Shown here: piece by piece, positions 1 through 8,306 of the stretch
Position numbering within the stretch: the first letter of the stretch is position 1
How the letters are laid out: each line of letters begins with the position of its first letter
From: an uncultured Carboxylicivirga sp.
Lineage (GTDB): Bacteria > Bacteroidota > Bacteroidia > Bacteroidales > Marinilabiliaceae
Reading direction: 5' to 3'
DNA length: 64,000 nucleotides
Assembly (NCBI RefSeq): GCF_963674565.1
Contig: NZ_OY771430.1
Location: 2,108,001-2,172,000, forward strand
Program-made: the position numbers and the translations under genes
The notes under the pieces: model-generated
What the model saw: the letters and a program-made list of their open reading frames with translations, nothing else
The model's database searches: none
Told to the model about the DNA's origin: nothing

Positions 1-228
1 GACAAATGGTCCCCAGAAAGTAATAACCAGGACCAGGGAAAAAGGACGAAGCAAGGGTAGGATCATAATGGGATTATCAGCTATCAACTGCTCAAAGATG
101 CGTTTGGATATATACAAAAATGCAGCTATCCCACCTATAGCTCTGGCCATATCCACCAGTAAGCGGGCGTGACTAATACCGGCATCAATTAATAGTTCGG
201 TAAAAGCAAAGAAATCCTCTAGATTCAT
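1..228 (-). CDS. traJ: Conjugative transposon protein TraJ, N-terminal part
   Basis: TraJ is a polytopic inner-membrane protein of the Bacteroidota mating-pair apparatus. Only the first 76 codons are in the window; the gene runs off the left edge. The visible part begins MNLEDFFAF and contains a hydrophobic stretch followed by the motif ILPLLRPF, which resembles the DVFPMLRPF segment of CTnDOT-type TraJ, then a second membrane segment. It lies 32 bp downstream of the preceding gene in the leftward tra operon. The call rests on the short N-terminal motif plus gene order after traI. Confidence 0.7.
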   Translation of the reverse strand, partial: MNLEDFFAFTELLIDAGISHARLLVDMARAIGGIAAFLYISKRIFEQLIADNPIMILPLLRPFSLVLVITFWGPFV

Positions 229-260
229 TATAGTATTTTTATCATTTGAAATTTAGATAG

Positions 261-971
261 TTATCGGGCCAGAAAATCCAGATATGTTTCTTTCATCTGA
301 TTTTTACTTTGCCAGTATCGGATCTTTTGAGCTGCATACAACAGGGTGCCATTCAGCTCACGCAATTCATGGTTGATGGCTTCTTCTGCCCTTAACTTAT
401 CACCCTGGCTGCAGTCCATTCTTTTGATCAGAGCAAGAGCATCTTCTTTCAATTCAATTTCTCTTTCAAAGAGTTGGTTCACCCACCCCGGAATTAATGG
501 ATCGTTTAGGTAACCCAGTGCATTTTGAGTATTAAGCAAGGTATTTTTGTTCCCCATAATATCGGGCAGGTTGACCAATCGGCTATTTCTTAGCAAACTT
601 TCTATTGCCTCCATCCCCAACTTATTAAACTGGGTTCCGGTAATTTCTTCCAATGTTTTAGAGATGGTATTGCGGTCTATTTCCTTAATAACCAGCTTCA
701 GCCCCTGGTATAACCCTATATCCACATAACCTTTTGTGTCATAAACAGGAACGGAATTCAGGTAGTAATAATAATGGCTCGGGTAAATACGAATAAAAAA
801 ATGTGGAATCGGAGGTAACCATCCTTTCCAGCAGACAAAGCTTATAGGATAATCATTATTCATCGTTGGATAACGACCGCTCCACTTCTTGACTGCAAAA
901 ACATCCTGTGCTTTAGTTGGAAATATTGATAAAATGATCAAAATCAATAAAAACATTATCTTTTTCATCAT
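261..971 (-). CDS. Secreted protein of the tra operon, function unknown
   Basis: A 236-residue protein with an N-terminal signal peptide (MMKKIMFLLILIILSIF, cleavage near TKAQ). The middle is rich in Tyr, Pro and Trp around residues 35-75, and the C-terminal 120 residues look helical. I do not recognise a named family. Its start ATG overlaps the traI stop by one base (TGATG), so the two are translationally coupled. It sits between traI and traJ, a position where many Bacteroidota ICEs have no conserved gene. A periplasmic role in the transfer channel is inferred from location only. A second ATG two codons... immediately downstream would remove just one residue. Confidence 0.6.
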   Translation of the reverse strand: MMKKIMFLLILIILSIFPTKAQDVFAVKKWSGRYPTMNNDYPISFVCWKGWLPPIPHFFIRIYPSHYYYYLNSVPVYDTKGYVDIGLYQGLKLVIKEIDRNTISKTLEEITGTQFNKLGMEAIESLLRNSRLVNLPDIMGNKNTLLNTQNALGYLNDPLIPGWVNQLFEREIELKEDALALIKRMDCSQGDKLRAEEAINHELRELNGTLLYAAQKIRYWQSKNQMKETYLDFLAR

Positions 972-1630
972 CAGTTCTTGAATTTATTATCATAAAGGCT
1001 GTAATAAAAAGCGAAGCTTTTAAGATCACCAAGGGTATAACTTCTCATGTAAGAAGCATACAGGATCTTATTGTAGAGGTAACAAATGGTACCGTAATGG
1101 CGGTGAACCTGCATATAGATGCCGTTAATTACATCATAGCGGGCTTTATCATCCATTAGAAAAGCCTTATCAACAGTGATGGTGTTCAGTACTCCGGTTA
1201 CCAGGTCCCTGCTGTCAGTAAGTATGATGTCGAAAGCCTGCAAGATGGCAGCAGCCTGCTGAGGTGTAAAATTTTGGTCTTCTAATAACTTGGGTACCTT
1301 ATTAGTGTAGATGTCCAGTATCTTGCTGAGCATATCCCTTGTTTCACGGATGCGTTGATAGTCTTTAATCAGACCCGAGACATTTTCAACAGCATCCAGC
1401 AGCTGCTGATCAATGCCCAGTAGTTCTCCGGTCAGGCCCTTAATATCACCATTAAGTGCACGGATCAGCATGTTATACCAGTTCATCTTGCTTAAAATAC
1501 CTTTCTCCTGACTCCACAAGGCTTCGCGTTGAATGCCAGCTCCCACATCTGTTACAGGAGCTTGAGCACCAGATGGATGACTCACCAACAATAAGATCAT
1601 TATCAATGAAATAGAAATTAAATGTTTCAT
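971..1630 (-). CDS. traI: Conjugative transposon protein TraI (DUF4141-like)
   Basis: About 219 residues from the ATG at 1630, with a signal peptide ending near HPSGAQ. A longer frame opens upstream but would run into traG, so the start giving MKHLISISLIMILLL is preferred. The body is helical, with a pattern like TraI/DUF4141 proteins: a repeated heptad region around residues 60-130, LEDQNFTPQQAAAIL, then a YNKILYASYMRSY segment near the end. TraI family members are periplasmic helical components (VirB5-like by position) of the transfer machine. It is 17 bp downstream of traG in the same operon. Confidence 0.65.
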   Translation of the reverse strand: MKHLISISLIMILLLVSHPSGAQAPVTDVGAGIQREALWSQEKGILSKMNWYNMLIRALNGDIKGLTGELLGIDQQLLDAVENVSGLIKDYQRIRETRDMLSKILDIYTNKVPKLLEDQNFTPQQAAAILQAFDIILTDSRDLVTGVLNTITVDKAFLMDDKARYDVINGIYMQVHRHYGTICYLYNKILYASYMRSYTLGDLKSFAFYYSLYDNKFKN

Positions 1631-1647
1631 GGTGTTTTGTTTATGGG

Positions 1648-4032
1648 TTACAATGATTTTAACAGTTCGATAAAAGAACCATGGTCTTTTAATTTTTGGA
1701 GCATAGCTTGCTTTTCTTTTTCTTCTGAAGTATAGCAATAGTATTCTTGCCGACTGGTCTCCAAGGCATAGACTCTTGAATGACTGCCCCAGGCAATAAA
1801 GCACTCTTTGAGCTTACGGTTAGTTGGCAAGTTGCGGTTGACTGAGAGTATCTGTTGTTTCTGAAAATCAGTAAGGCCCAGCACCTGGCTTATTGTATCA
1901 AACTTATTGGCAAACTTGCTCATATCCAATAGAATCTTGGTATCAGCATTATTGACAATAGCATCTCTTATCAATGGGCTTGAGATCACGTCTTCAATCT
2001 CCTGTGTGACTACTATGGCTTCACCAAAGAATTTTCGAATGGTCTTGAAAAAATATTTGATATATCCTGCCATCTGGGGCGTGGCTATGGCTTTCCAGGC
2101 TTCCTCGATGCAGATAACTTTACGGATACCTTTCAATAGTCGCATCTTTTGCATAAAGATGTTGATGATGATTAATGTAGCCACCGGGAAGATCACGGGA
2201 TGATCCTTGATATTGTCCAGCTCAAAGATAATAAAGGGGCAACGAAAAAACTCATCGGTTTCCATCTGACGGTTTAAGAGATAACCGTATTCACCGTCAG
2301 CATAGTACTTGCTAAGAATAAAAAAGAATTCACCGGTATTAAAGCAAAGACCCTTTTCTTCAACAAGCCCGGGTATCCATTCTTTGGCAAAATCATAATA
2401 AGTGTCAAAACTATAATTCCCTGTAGTTCCTTTATAATAGGCCAGCACTGACTGGGCAATCACATCCTTATCGATCTCAGAAAGCTGTGGTTTGTAGATG
2501 GTATAAAGAACAGAAAGTATGGTTTGCTTACGCTCAGTACTTAGTCCGTCAGTCAGGACAAAAGGATTAAAGGAGATAGGGTGTTCATCTGTAAACTCCA
2601 CATGCATGGCCCCTCCCTGGTCCCTGAGTTGCTCATCCAGGTAATGCACCAGCATCTCATAACTTCGTCCCACATCCAATAGTACGGTATGACAGTTTTG
2701 GCTCTCCCCATAATGCCTCAACAGATGATTGGTCAAAAAGGATTTGCCAGATCCGGATCCTCCGATGATGATTTTATTGCGGTTATGGACCCAATGCTTC
2801 TCCATGGGCTCATCTGATACATCCACTTTAATGGGGCAGCCATTCTGCCTATCCGAGAAATGGATGTAAAATGGGGAGTCACTGCTTTTAATAGCTCCTT
2901 CAAAGTTCATCAGACAACAGGCCTGAGGGGCCTGAACCAATACGGTCTCTGTCTGTGGCAGCTGTGTGCTGCCAGGCATACAGGCCCAGAACATCAGTGG
3001 CAGATCAAAGCTGTGTCGGTACGGCAGGCAGTTCATAGATGAAAAGGCGGTTCCGGCCTCACTCCGTTTTTGTTTCAATCCCTGGAGGGTATGATCAAAA
3101 ACCATTAGGTTACTGTGAACCTGCACGATGGGCTCACCTGTTTGTTGCACATCTTCAAGAAAACTGGTCAACAGGGAAGCATTGAGTTTATTCTCTGTGG
3201 AAAAACGGGACAGCGAATAAATCTTTTTCTGACTGCTTTCCAGCTGACTTTTGATCGCAGTCTGGTTTCCCATGTAAATGAATGTATTGGTAATATGCGA
3301 AAAACCTAATCCATAACTGATGGGGTAAAACATAGACACTGGAAGATGATTATCCGGATGTGTGGCCGTTGGACTAACTTCGGAAGGCAGATGGGTATAA
3401 TCACTCAAGCTGTAAAACTCTACAAAATGATCACCAGCTTTAAGGTGGTCCCTGAAGTCAAGGTTGCCCAGCATGGTGCTTTCAGTCTCAAAATCCAGTG
3501 TCTGATAGCGGTTAATTAGCCGCATTGTCACTTTTTCGTCCAATTCAGTAGATTCAATACCTGCCTGACTGAGTTGCCCCATAATATTGGCAATGGTTTC
3601 TCTGAGCTGGTCGTACTGCCCTTTTAGTTTTCGGTTTTGGCGCCCTGATGAAAGCAGACTGCTGCCCAGCCAGTTTTTAAGAAGCCCTTCGTTTAAAAGG
3701 GAAACAAACAGGTAACTCTCCTGATTCAAATGTGGTCTTCCTTCAAAATGACTCAGATAACAGTTTGTCAGGTAACTTTGATCATCATATTTTGTTGGTG
3801 TATAGGCTGATTCAATAAATACATCCTGACGATGCAATAGTGTGCCACTGGGCAACATCAGCACGATTCTTCGAAAGACATCATGCATACAGAGCAATTG
3901 CTCCCTGCTGCAGGAAAAGAGTTCGGGAAGTTTCAGCTTAATGCCTGCACTTAAATCCATATTGGTTGAGACCAGGATATTTTCCTGAAAACCTAACAAA
4001 GGCAGACAATCACTTAATGGTTTAACTTTCAT
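1648..4032 (-). CDS. traG: TraG, VirB4-type conjugation ATPase
   Basis: A 794-residue cytoplasmic/inner-membrane-associated ATPase that powers the type IV mating apparatus. The Walker A loop GGSGSGKS lies near residue 425 and the Walker B segment VICIEEAW near residue 640, followed by a conserved KTIRKFFGEAIVVTQE segment and a sensor-like NNADTKILLDM. The length and domain order (N-terminal CagE/VirB4 region, C-terminal ATPase) match TraG of Bacteroidota ICEs. It follows traF by 36 bp. All ATPase motifs look intact, so the transfer apparatus is not obviously decayed. Confidence 0.93.
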   Translation of the reverse strand: MKVKPLSDCLPLLGFQENILVSTNMDLSAGIKLKLPELFSCSREQLLCMHDVFRRIVLMLPSGTLLHRQDVFIESAYTPTKYDDQSYLTNCYLSHFEGRPHLNQESYLFVSLLNEGLLKNWLGSSLLSSGRQNRKLKGQYDQLRETIANIMGQLSQAGIESTELDEKVTMRLINRYQTLDFETESTMLGNLDFRDHLKAGDHFVEFYSLSDYTHLPSEVSPTATHPDNHLPVSMFYPISYGLGFSHITNTFIYMGNQTAIKSQLESSQKKIYSLSRFSTENKLNASLLTSFLEDVQQTGEPIVQVHSNLMVFDHTLQGLKQKRSEAGTAFSSMNCLPYRHSFDLPLMFWACMPGSTQLPQTETVLVQAPQACCLMNFEGAIKSSDSPFYIHFSDRQNGCPIKVDVSDEPMEKHWVHNRNKIIIGGSGSGKSFLTNHLLRHYGESQNCHTVLLDVGRSYEMLVHYLDEQLRDQGGAMHVEFTDEHPISFNPFVLTDGLSTERKQTILSVLYTIYKPQLSEIDKDVIAQSVLAYYKGTTGNYSFDTYYDFAKEWIPGLVEEKGLCFNTGEFFFILSKYYADGEYGYLLNRQMETDEFFRCPFIIFELDNIKDHPVIFPVATLIIINIFMQKMRLLKGIRKVICIEEAWKAIATPQMAGYIKYFFKTIRKFFGEAIVVTQEIEDVISSPLIRDAIVNNADTKILLDMSKFANKFDTISQVLGLTDFQKQQILSVNRNLPTNRKLKECFIAWGSHSRVYALETSRQEYYCYTSEEKEKQAMLQKLKDHGSFIELLKSL

Positions 4033-4068
4033 TGGTCAGAATTCGGTTTTAAAGCTTAAATGCTTGTT

Positions 4069-4395
4069 TCACTTTTCTATTTTGTCCGGCAGATAAGTGG
4101 AGGGTCTGCGTTTGACACTGACAAAATCAGGCAAGCGACGTGACATCCTTCTTTTTTGGTAGCCTTCTGGACCATAAGTCTTTTGAAGGATATTCAAACG
4201 GTAAAGGATTAGGAGCAGTGATGGCACTACAAGCACAACAGCAGGTAAAGGGCCGGTCAGCAGGTAGAGAACTGTAAATCCACCAAAGGCTCCAAGGATG
4301 GTATACAGGGCTTTGTATACCAGTACACCCGAAAATCCTTTGATATAGATACGATCATCTACCTTGCTGATATGATAGTATTCTTTGCCCTTCAT
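4069..4395 (-). CDS. traF: TraF, DUF4133 membrane protein
   Basis: A small membrane protein of the transfer apparatus (VirB3-like by size and position). From the ATG at 4395 it has 108 residues; this start is one base after the traE stop. A GTG further upstream (4413) would overlap traE and is less likely. Two adjacent hydrophobic segments (about residues 25-65) are followed by a basic tail rich in Arg and Lys, and FSGVLVYKALYTILGA matches the DUF4133 pattern. It sits between traE and traG exactly as in CTnDOT-type operons. Confidence 0.85.
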   Translation of the reverse strand: MKGKEYYHISKVDDRIYIKGFSGVLVYKALYTILGAFGGFTVLYLLTGPLPAVVLVVPSLLLILYRLNILQKTYGPEGYQKRRMSRRLPDFVSVKRRPSTYLPDKIEK

Positions 4396-4396
4396 A

Positions 4397-4705
4397 CTAA
4401 CCAAAGAAGGCACTGATCACCACACCCACCAGAATCAGAAACAGACAGGCACCAAACCAACCCATCAGGGCTTTCTGTGTATCCTGGTCTCCACTCTGCC
4501 ATTTGATATAGACCCTGATGCCACCGATCAGTCCGATTACAGCTCCAAGAGCAATGATCAGGTTAGCGATAGGATCAACATAAGACCTAACCTCCGAGGT
4601 GGCCTGATCAATTCCCTGAGCGGATTGCCCAAGCATCAGTGTTGTGGTCAAAAGCATCAGCACTATGGTTGACAGCCTTCTTTGCATTCGTTTTTTACGA
4701 TTCAT
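4397..4705 (-). CDS. traE: TraE, DUF4134 membrane protein
   Basis: A 102-residue protein with a cleavable-looking N-terminal segment (residues 12-30), a short polar loop (QGIDQATSEVRSYVDP), and two further hydrophobic helices containing NLIIALGAVIGLIGGIRVY and a GWFGACLFLILVGVVI segment. This is the DUF4134/TraE arrangement, VirB2-pilin-like in size and topology; the pilin role is an inference from family position. It is tightly packed with traF and 26 bp downstream of the first gene of the operon. Confidence 0.88.
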   Translation of the reverse strand: MNRKKRMQRRLSTIVLMLLTTTLMLGQSAQGIDQATSEVRSYVDPIANLIIALGAVIGLIGGIRVYIKWQSGDQDTQKALMGWFGACLFLILVGVVISAFFG

Positions 4706-4731
4706 AATGATTGGTTTATCTGGTTGAAAAA

Positions 4732-5100
4732 TTATGGTCTGTGGTGCTGTTGGGTCAGATGATTCAGGTCTTTGATAAAAGCTTCACGCTCTTTCTGATC
4801 CGGATTATCCAGATTCTCCAGAGCATAGCCCGAAGCATCAGGCTGGACTGATGGTCTGACCTCCAGAGACTGTTTGATAGTTGTTTTCAGATTCAAAGAT
4901 TCTTTTAAAAGCTCTTCTGAGTTGATAAGACATGGCTCATGCCCCTCTCCTGTTATTTCTTCCTGTTCAAAGTAACCGGGCTTGCTTCTAGTCCGGCTTC
5001 TGATAAACAGATACAGTAGTATACTGAGATAGTAAAAGCCAACCAGAAAGAGAATGGTTTTAGCAAATTGCCAATAAGTGATGTTTTCCAATCCGAACAT
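4732..5100 (-). CDS. Single-pass membrane protein, first gene of the tra operon
   Basis: 122 residues: one membrane helix near the N-terminus (about residues 12-34, ILFLVGFYYLSILLYLFI), a basic patch RSRTRSK that predicts a cytoplasmic C-terminus, then an acidic, polar tail. I do not recognise a family. Its place directly before traE suggests a transfer role comparable to traC/traD-region proteins. It begins 48 bp downstream of a 31-bp element that recurs before the excisionase operon, so it probably opens the transfer operon. Confidence 0.6.
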   Translation of the reverse strand: MFGLENITYWQFAKTILFLVGFYYLSILLYLFIRSRTRSKPGYFEQEEITGEGHEPCLINSEELLKESLNLKTTIKQSLEVRPSVQPDASGYALENLDNPDQKEREAFIKDLNHLTQQHHRP

Positions 5101-5148
5101 GTCTATTGTTTTTGGGTTTGACTACCCAAAGTTCATAAGCTTACAAGG

Positions 5149-5179
5149 ATATTTTTCCCAACCTGTTCCCAAGTTGAGA
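5149..5179 (-). promoter_or_regulatory. 31-bp shared operator/promoter element, copy 1
   Basis: The 31 bases match positions 8077-8107 at 28 of 31 sites. Both copies lie about 50 bp upstream of a leftward start codon (5100 here, 8022 there). Each contains two TTCCCAA units 11 bases apart, one helical turn, which suggests a protein-binding site shared by the transfer and DNA-processing operons. The regulator is unknown; RteC or the HTH protein at 7684 are candidates by neighbourhood. Confidence 0.6.
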
Positions 5180-5958
5180 TAGATTATTTTTTAGGGTGTG
5201 ATTTGTATAGATTTGAGATTCGATCCACATGAAAAATCGATAGTATTTGTGCTGATTTGGTCTATTTAAGAGCTATTCAGATGGATTTAGTTCGTTGTGA
5301 TTTTTCCATTTTAAGGTTACTAACTAAATAGTTCGCTTTGATATGATCTGTCATCAGAACTTATTTCAGGTACATTTGTCGGCTTTTTTGTTCGCTTAAG
5401 CCACCTTTCATTTAAGGGCTGTCAGGATGCAAAAGGAAGGGGAATAAATGGACTGTGGGCAAGCCAATGATTGATGGGCATTACTTATTTGACTTACAAA
5501 ACTCTTGTGCTTTTTGCAGACTTTAAATCATTGTTTTGAATCTATATATAGGTATGAATAAAAGCACATGTGTTTTGGTCAAAAACCGGCTCAATGCGCA
5601 TCAATCAGCGGGTTTATGCCGAACGCTTTTGCGCCCTGACAGACCGGCTATATCTTGGCTTAAGCGTAACTGAAAAAGCCTTATCTATGATTAATTGATG
5701 GCTTTTAAGAAAGGTAATTTGTTTTATAGTATAAGCTAAGGAAGTCAAAAATAGCTTACAAAACCAGCTTTGTAAAACAGGAAGCCCAAATATCAACGGC
5801 TTGGTGGGGCTCCGGGCCAGGATATTTGGGCTGATCTGTTTTGTATAGCTTTTAAGGGGAGATGGTGCATTGACGGCTTTTTTGGCAAACCGTTATCAGG
5901 TGTTTCCTGTAATAGTCTTTAAGTATTTTGTGTTTGCCAAATGTGCCGGAGGGAAGTC
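5180..5958. other. Long intergenic region of the ICE, possible oriT or RNA locus
   Basis: About 780 bases without a convincing gene. Short open frames here show no family signature, and a 39-codon frame starting at 5553 has no support. The one structured element is the inverted repeat at 5771-5845. Placement between the transfer operon and the DNA-processing genes would suit a transfer origin, but no relaxase gene is visible nearby. Confidence 0.4.
5771..5845. repeat. Large imperfect inverted repeat (hairpin)
   Basis: Inner arms AGCCCAAATATC (5783-5794) and GATATTTGGGCT (5821-5832) are perfect complements around a GC-rich 26-base loop. Outer arms AAAACAG (5774-5780) and CTGTTTT (5836-5842) extend the stem. 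There is no clear T-tract on the left-pointing side. It could be an oriT hairpin, the structured part of a small RNA, or a recombination site; the sequence does not decide. Confidence 0.6.
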
Positions 5959-6268
5959 TTATAAGACAATGCCTTCACTCTGAATTTTTTTATATATGGG
6001 GGTATTCTTAAACTGCTTATTCCAGTTTTCTTTGTTGTAAACGTAAATAGATAATGACAGACCTGATTCCAGTTCTACCTTATATTTTGTTTCTATATAT
6101 TGCTGTTCTGTGGCATAATCAACTTTTTTAGGCAATAGCACAAATACCTGCACTTCTTCATGCATATTCTTACCCTGGGGGAATAACAGCACGATTTCTG
6201 CATTAGGATCAATGGACTGAATATATTCCCTTACAAGCTCACTAATGTCCTTTTTTTTTCTTACTCAT
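5959..6268 (-). CDS. Small nucleotidyltransferase-fold protein with a frameshift in a poly-A run
   Basis: The C-terminal part (SLSIYVYNKENW, TPIYKKIQSEGIVL) resembles short Bacteroidota nucleotidyltransferase-domain (MNT-like) proteins. The expected GS-x-x-R...D-x-D catalytic motif is replaced by LLFPQGKNMHEEVQVFVLL, so catalysis is unlikely. The natural ATG at 6268 (MSKKKK) is out of frame by one base because of nine consecutive A's. With eight A's the frame would read straight through as DISELVREYIQSIDPNAEIV. Without a shift, a GTG at 6192 would give only 77 residues. It may be a real frameshift, a slippage site or a base-calling error. Confidence 0.5.
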
Positions 6269-6300
6269 GGTGTAAAAATACAAACATTTTTAAGGGTTAT

Positions 6301-6966
6301 TCATTGTCTTTTATCATTGGAATCCGCCGAAAAAGCCACCAGGTTGAACATCTCCCTCATCCGGCTTCTTAAACGGTTGCCATACAGTTCTTCCAGCTTT
6401 GAAGCCGACAGATTGGTGGTGATATGGGTCAGCATGCCTTTTTTGACAAAATGATCATAACGTGCCAATAAAATCTCTCCCAAAACATTGCAATCATTGC
6501 CATAGTATTGCATAGGTCTTTCTGTCCCCACATCATCAAAGCAATAAACGTTTGGTAAATAGCCTCCTGATGTATATTTAAAAGACTGAGTACTGTACTG
6601 GCTGATTACTCCATAACCTTCAATGGCAAAACGCAGACTTAGTGATCTGGCCGATACCATAGCGTATTGATTCAGCCTAGGAAAAAACTGGGAAATCAAC
6701 GTCATTAGTGTAGTTTTGCCGCAACCAACAGGACCGCTAAGTAAAATGCCTTTATGGGGTGATAATCCTAGCTTTATCATGTTTTCCCTGTCTCCAATGG
6801 CATATACCAAAAGTTTATATAACAATCGTTGATCAGCTTTTTCAATCCTGAAATGAGATCCAAAACGCTGTTTACCTTCTGACTCTAGCCAAAACAAACA
6901 GGCCGGAAAACTGTATTCCATCCTGCCGTTTTTCTCCTGCCTTATGGCATTAAAGTGGTTCGTCAT
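6301..6966 (-). CDS. DnaC/IstB-like AAA+ ATPase (helicase-loader type)
   Basis: A 221-residue cytoplasmic ATPase. Walker A GPVGCGKT is at residues 78-85 and Walker B YCFDDVG near 141-147, followed by the sensor region THITTNLSASKLEELYGNRLRSRM with an arginine finger. This is the layout of DnaC/IstB-type helicase loaders and of small ICE ATPases. It lies 19 bp downstream of a DnaD-like gene; such pairs load a replicative helicase, so a role in ICE replication after excision is inferred. IstB-type transposition helper is the alternative, but no transposase partner is present. Confidence 0.7.
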   Translation of the reverse strand: MTNHFNAIRQEKNGRMEYSFPACLFWLESEGKQRFGSHFRIEKADQRLLYKLLVYAIGDRENMIKLGLSPHKGILLSGPVGCGKTTLMTLISQFFPRLNQYAMVSARSLSLRFAIEGYGVISQYSTQSFKYTSGGYLPNVYCFDDVGTERPMQYYGNDCNVLGEILLARYDHFVKKGMLTHITTNLSASKLEELYGNRLRSRMREMFNLVAFSADSNDKRQ

Positions 6967-6985
6967 AATGATTCACTTTGGGAGC

Positions 6986-7687
6986 TTATAAATAGTTAAC
7001 AGACTCTGTCTTCTTGATTTTGGAAGAGAAACGCTCTGAATTGATGATCCAGTTCCGGACTGCAGCTTTCCAGTCTTTGATGAGGGTCTTACCTCCAACT
7101 TTCCAGCCATTGGATTCAAAATAATTGAAAAACCTTGTGGCCTCGTGGGCAGTTGAATTACACTGTTGAAAATAGGCAGTGAGTTCATTCACTGTAGGTT
7201 TGACAAATTGTTTTTTAAGCTGTTTGTGAGATGTGTCTGACGGTAATGAATTATTTGATTTCTTCTCATCATTTGATTTTGTTGACTGTCCCTTTAATTC
7301 TGTTTTTAATTGTTTATTATTTAATATATATCTATTAATAAAGAGAGTGTTATCAGTGGTACTATCACTACTTATATCAGTAGTATAACCAGTACTTGTA
7401 TCAAAAGTGATAATAGTAACACCCGATCCGATCAGTGGACTATGAGATGGGTGATAACAGATATATCCCCATGCATCCAGCTCTTTAAGGCTCCTTATAT
7501 AGGTATTTACCGAGCCAATCTTTGAAAGTGACATAACTTCTTCCCTGAAGAGCGAAACAGGATTAACAAATTTGATCCTGTTCCACAGCTGAAACAAGGC
7601 CATATAAAGACTGATATGCCTTGGTAAAATTCTGATATCCATTGCAAAACATTCAAAAACAGCATTGAGGTGTTTAATGTAATTCAT
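6986..7687 (-). CDS. DnaD/replication-protein-like DNA-binding protein
   Basis: 233 residues. The N-terminal ~85 residues look like a winged helix (ISLYMALFQLWNRIKF, then SVNTYIRSLKELDAWGYI). A Ser/Thr/Asn/Lys-rich linker (about 95-160) follows. The C-terminal segment FFNYFESNGWKVGGKTLIKD plus WKAAVRNW is a motif seen in phage and plasmid replication-initiation proteins. The start overlaps the upstream HTH gene by four bases (ATGA), so the genes are coupled. With the ATPase downstream it forms an initiator/loader-like pair; function is inferred from this pairing. Confidence 0.6.
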   Translation of the reverse strand: MNYIKHLNAVFECFAMDIRILPRHISLYMALFQLWNRIKFVNPVSLFREEVMSLSKIGSVNTYIRSLKELDAWGYICYHPSHSPLIGSGVTIITFDTSTGYTTDISSDSTTDNTLFINRYILNNKQLKTELKGQSTKSNDEKKSNNSLPSDTSHKQLKKQFVKPTVNELTAYFQQCNSTAHEATRFFNYFESNGWKVGGKTLIKDWKAAVRNWIINSERFSSKIKKTESVNYL

Positions 7688-8022
7688 CGTGAGAAGCGTG
7701 AAGGCGAATCCACCTTATTCTTGCTCAACATCTTCTGGATATCCTGGTAATCGTAAAACAACATGCCTCCTACCTTTGTAAAAGGAAGTTCACCATTGAT
7801 ACGCATGCTTTGAAGGGTTCCGGGAGAAATACCCAGTAGTTTTCTGACTTCACAACTTTTTAACCACTTCTTGGCACCAGGCTTGAAGTTTTCAACTAAA
7901 ATATTTGAAAGTTCCTGAAGAAGATCCTTTTTAAATTCTACTAGGTCTGTGGTTGTGACGATTTGTTCACGGTACAATTTTTCCCGACCATAATTAAAGT
8001 CGCGTTCTGATTTAAGTGTCAT
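7684..8022 (-). CDS. Excisionase-like helix-turn-helix protein
   Basis: 112 residues from the ATG at 8022 (MTLKSERDF). A longer frame to 8100 would place the start inside the conserved 31-bp operator, so the shorter start is chosen. The C-terminal half carries a MerR/Xis-type winged HTH: KKWLKSCEVRKLLGISPGTL, then FTKVGGMLFYDYQDIQKML. Such proteins bend DNA at att sites or regulate ICE operons. It heads the leftward operon with the DnaD-like and DnaC-like genes and is divergent from rteC, as excision genes are in CTnDOT relatives. Confidence 0.72.
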   Translation of the reverse strand: MTLKSERDFNYGREKLYREQIVTTTDLVEFKKDLLQELSNILVENFKPGAKKWLKSCEVRKLLGISPGTLQSMRINGELPFTKVGGMLFYDYQDIQKMLSKNKVDSPSRFSR

Positions 8023-8076
8023 GATAATTAGATTTGGTAAAAAATATTTCAATTTAAAGTTCTGTAGCATAATTGA

Positions 8077-8107
8077 ATATTTTTCCCAACCTCTTCCCAA
8101 CTTGGGA
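8077..8107 (-). promoter_or_regulatory. 31-bp shared operator/promoter element, copy 2
   Basis: Second copy of the element at 5149-5179 (28 of 31 identical), 54 bp upstream of the HTH gene start. This copy includes a perfect palindrome, TCCCAACTTGGGA (8095-8107), and the two TTCCCAA units spaced 11 bases. It lies between the divergent excisionase operon and rteC and could control both. Confidence 0.6.
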
Positions 8108-8306
8108 CATTTTTTTTAATGTTTGCAACATTTGTACAAAAGCTATTAGACCAAATAGCAAACTGATCCTGCGCTGGTTGATTTATTTTTCATATTTATC
8201 AGAAATATTCTTTCGTTCGTCAAAGTGCAATCAAAATTCAATTGAAGGATTCTGAAGTTTATAATATTTAACCTAACTAAATTTAATCTCTAAATCCTAA
8301 CCTTAT

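Noticed and set aside
1631..1804. Longer start for traI overlapping traG
   Set aside because: It would put 58 extra residues before a good signal peptide and overlap the traG stop.
5553..5672. A 39-codon open frame beginning MNKSTCVLVKNRLNAH
   Set aside because: No family signal, lies in a structured noncoding gap, and other frames across it look equally random.
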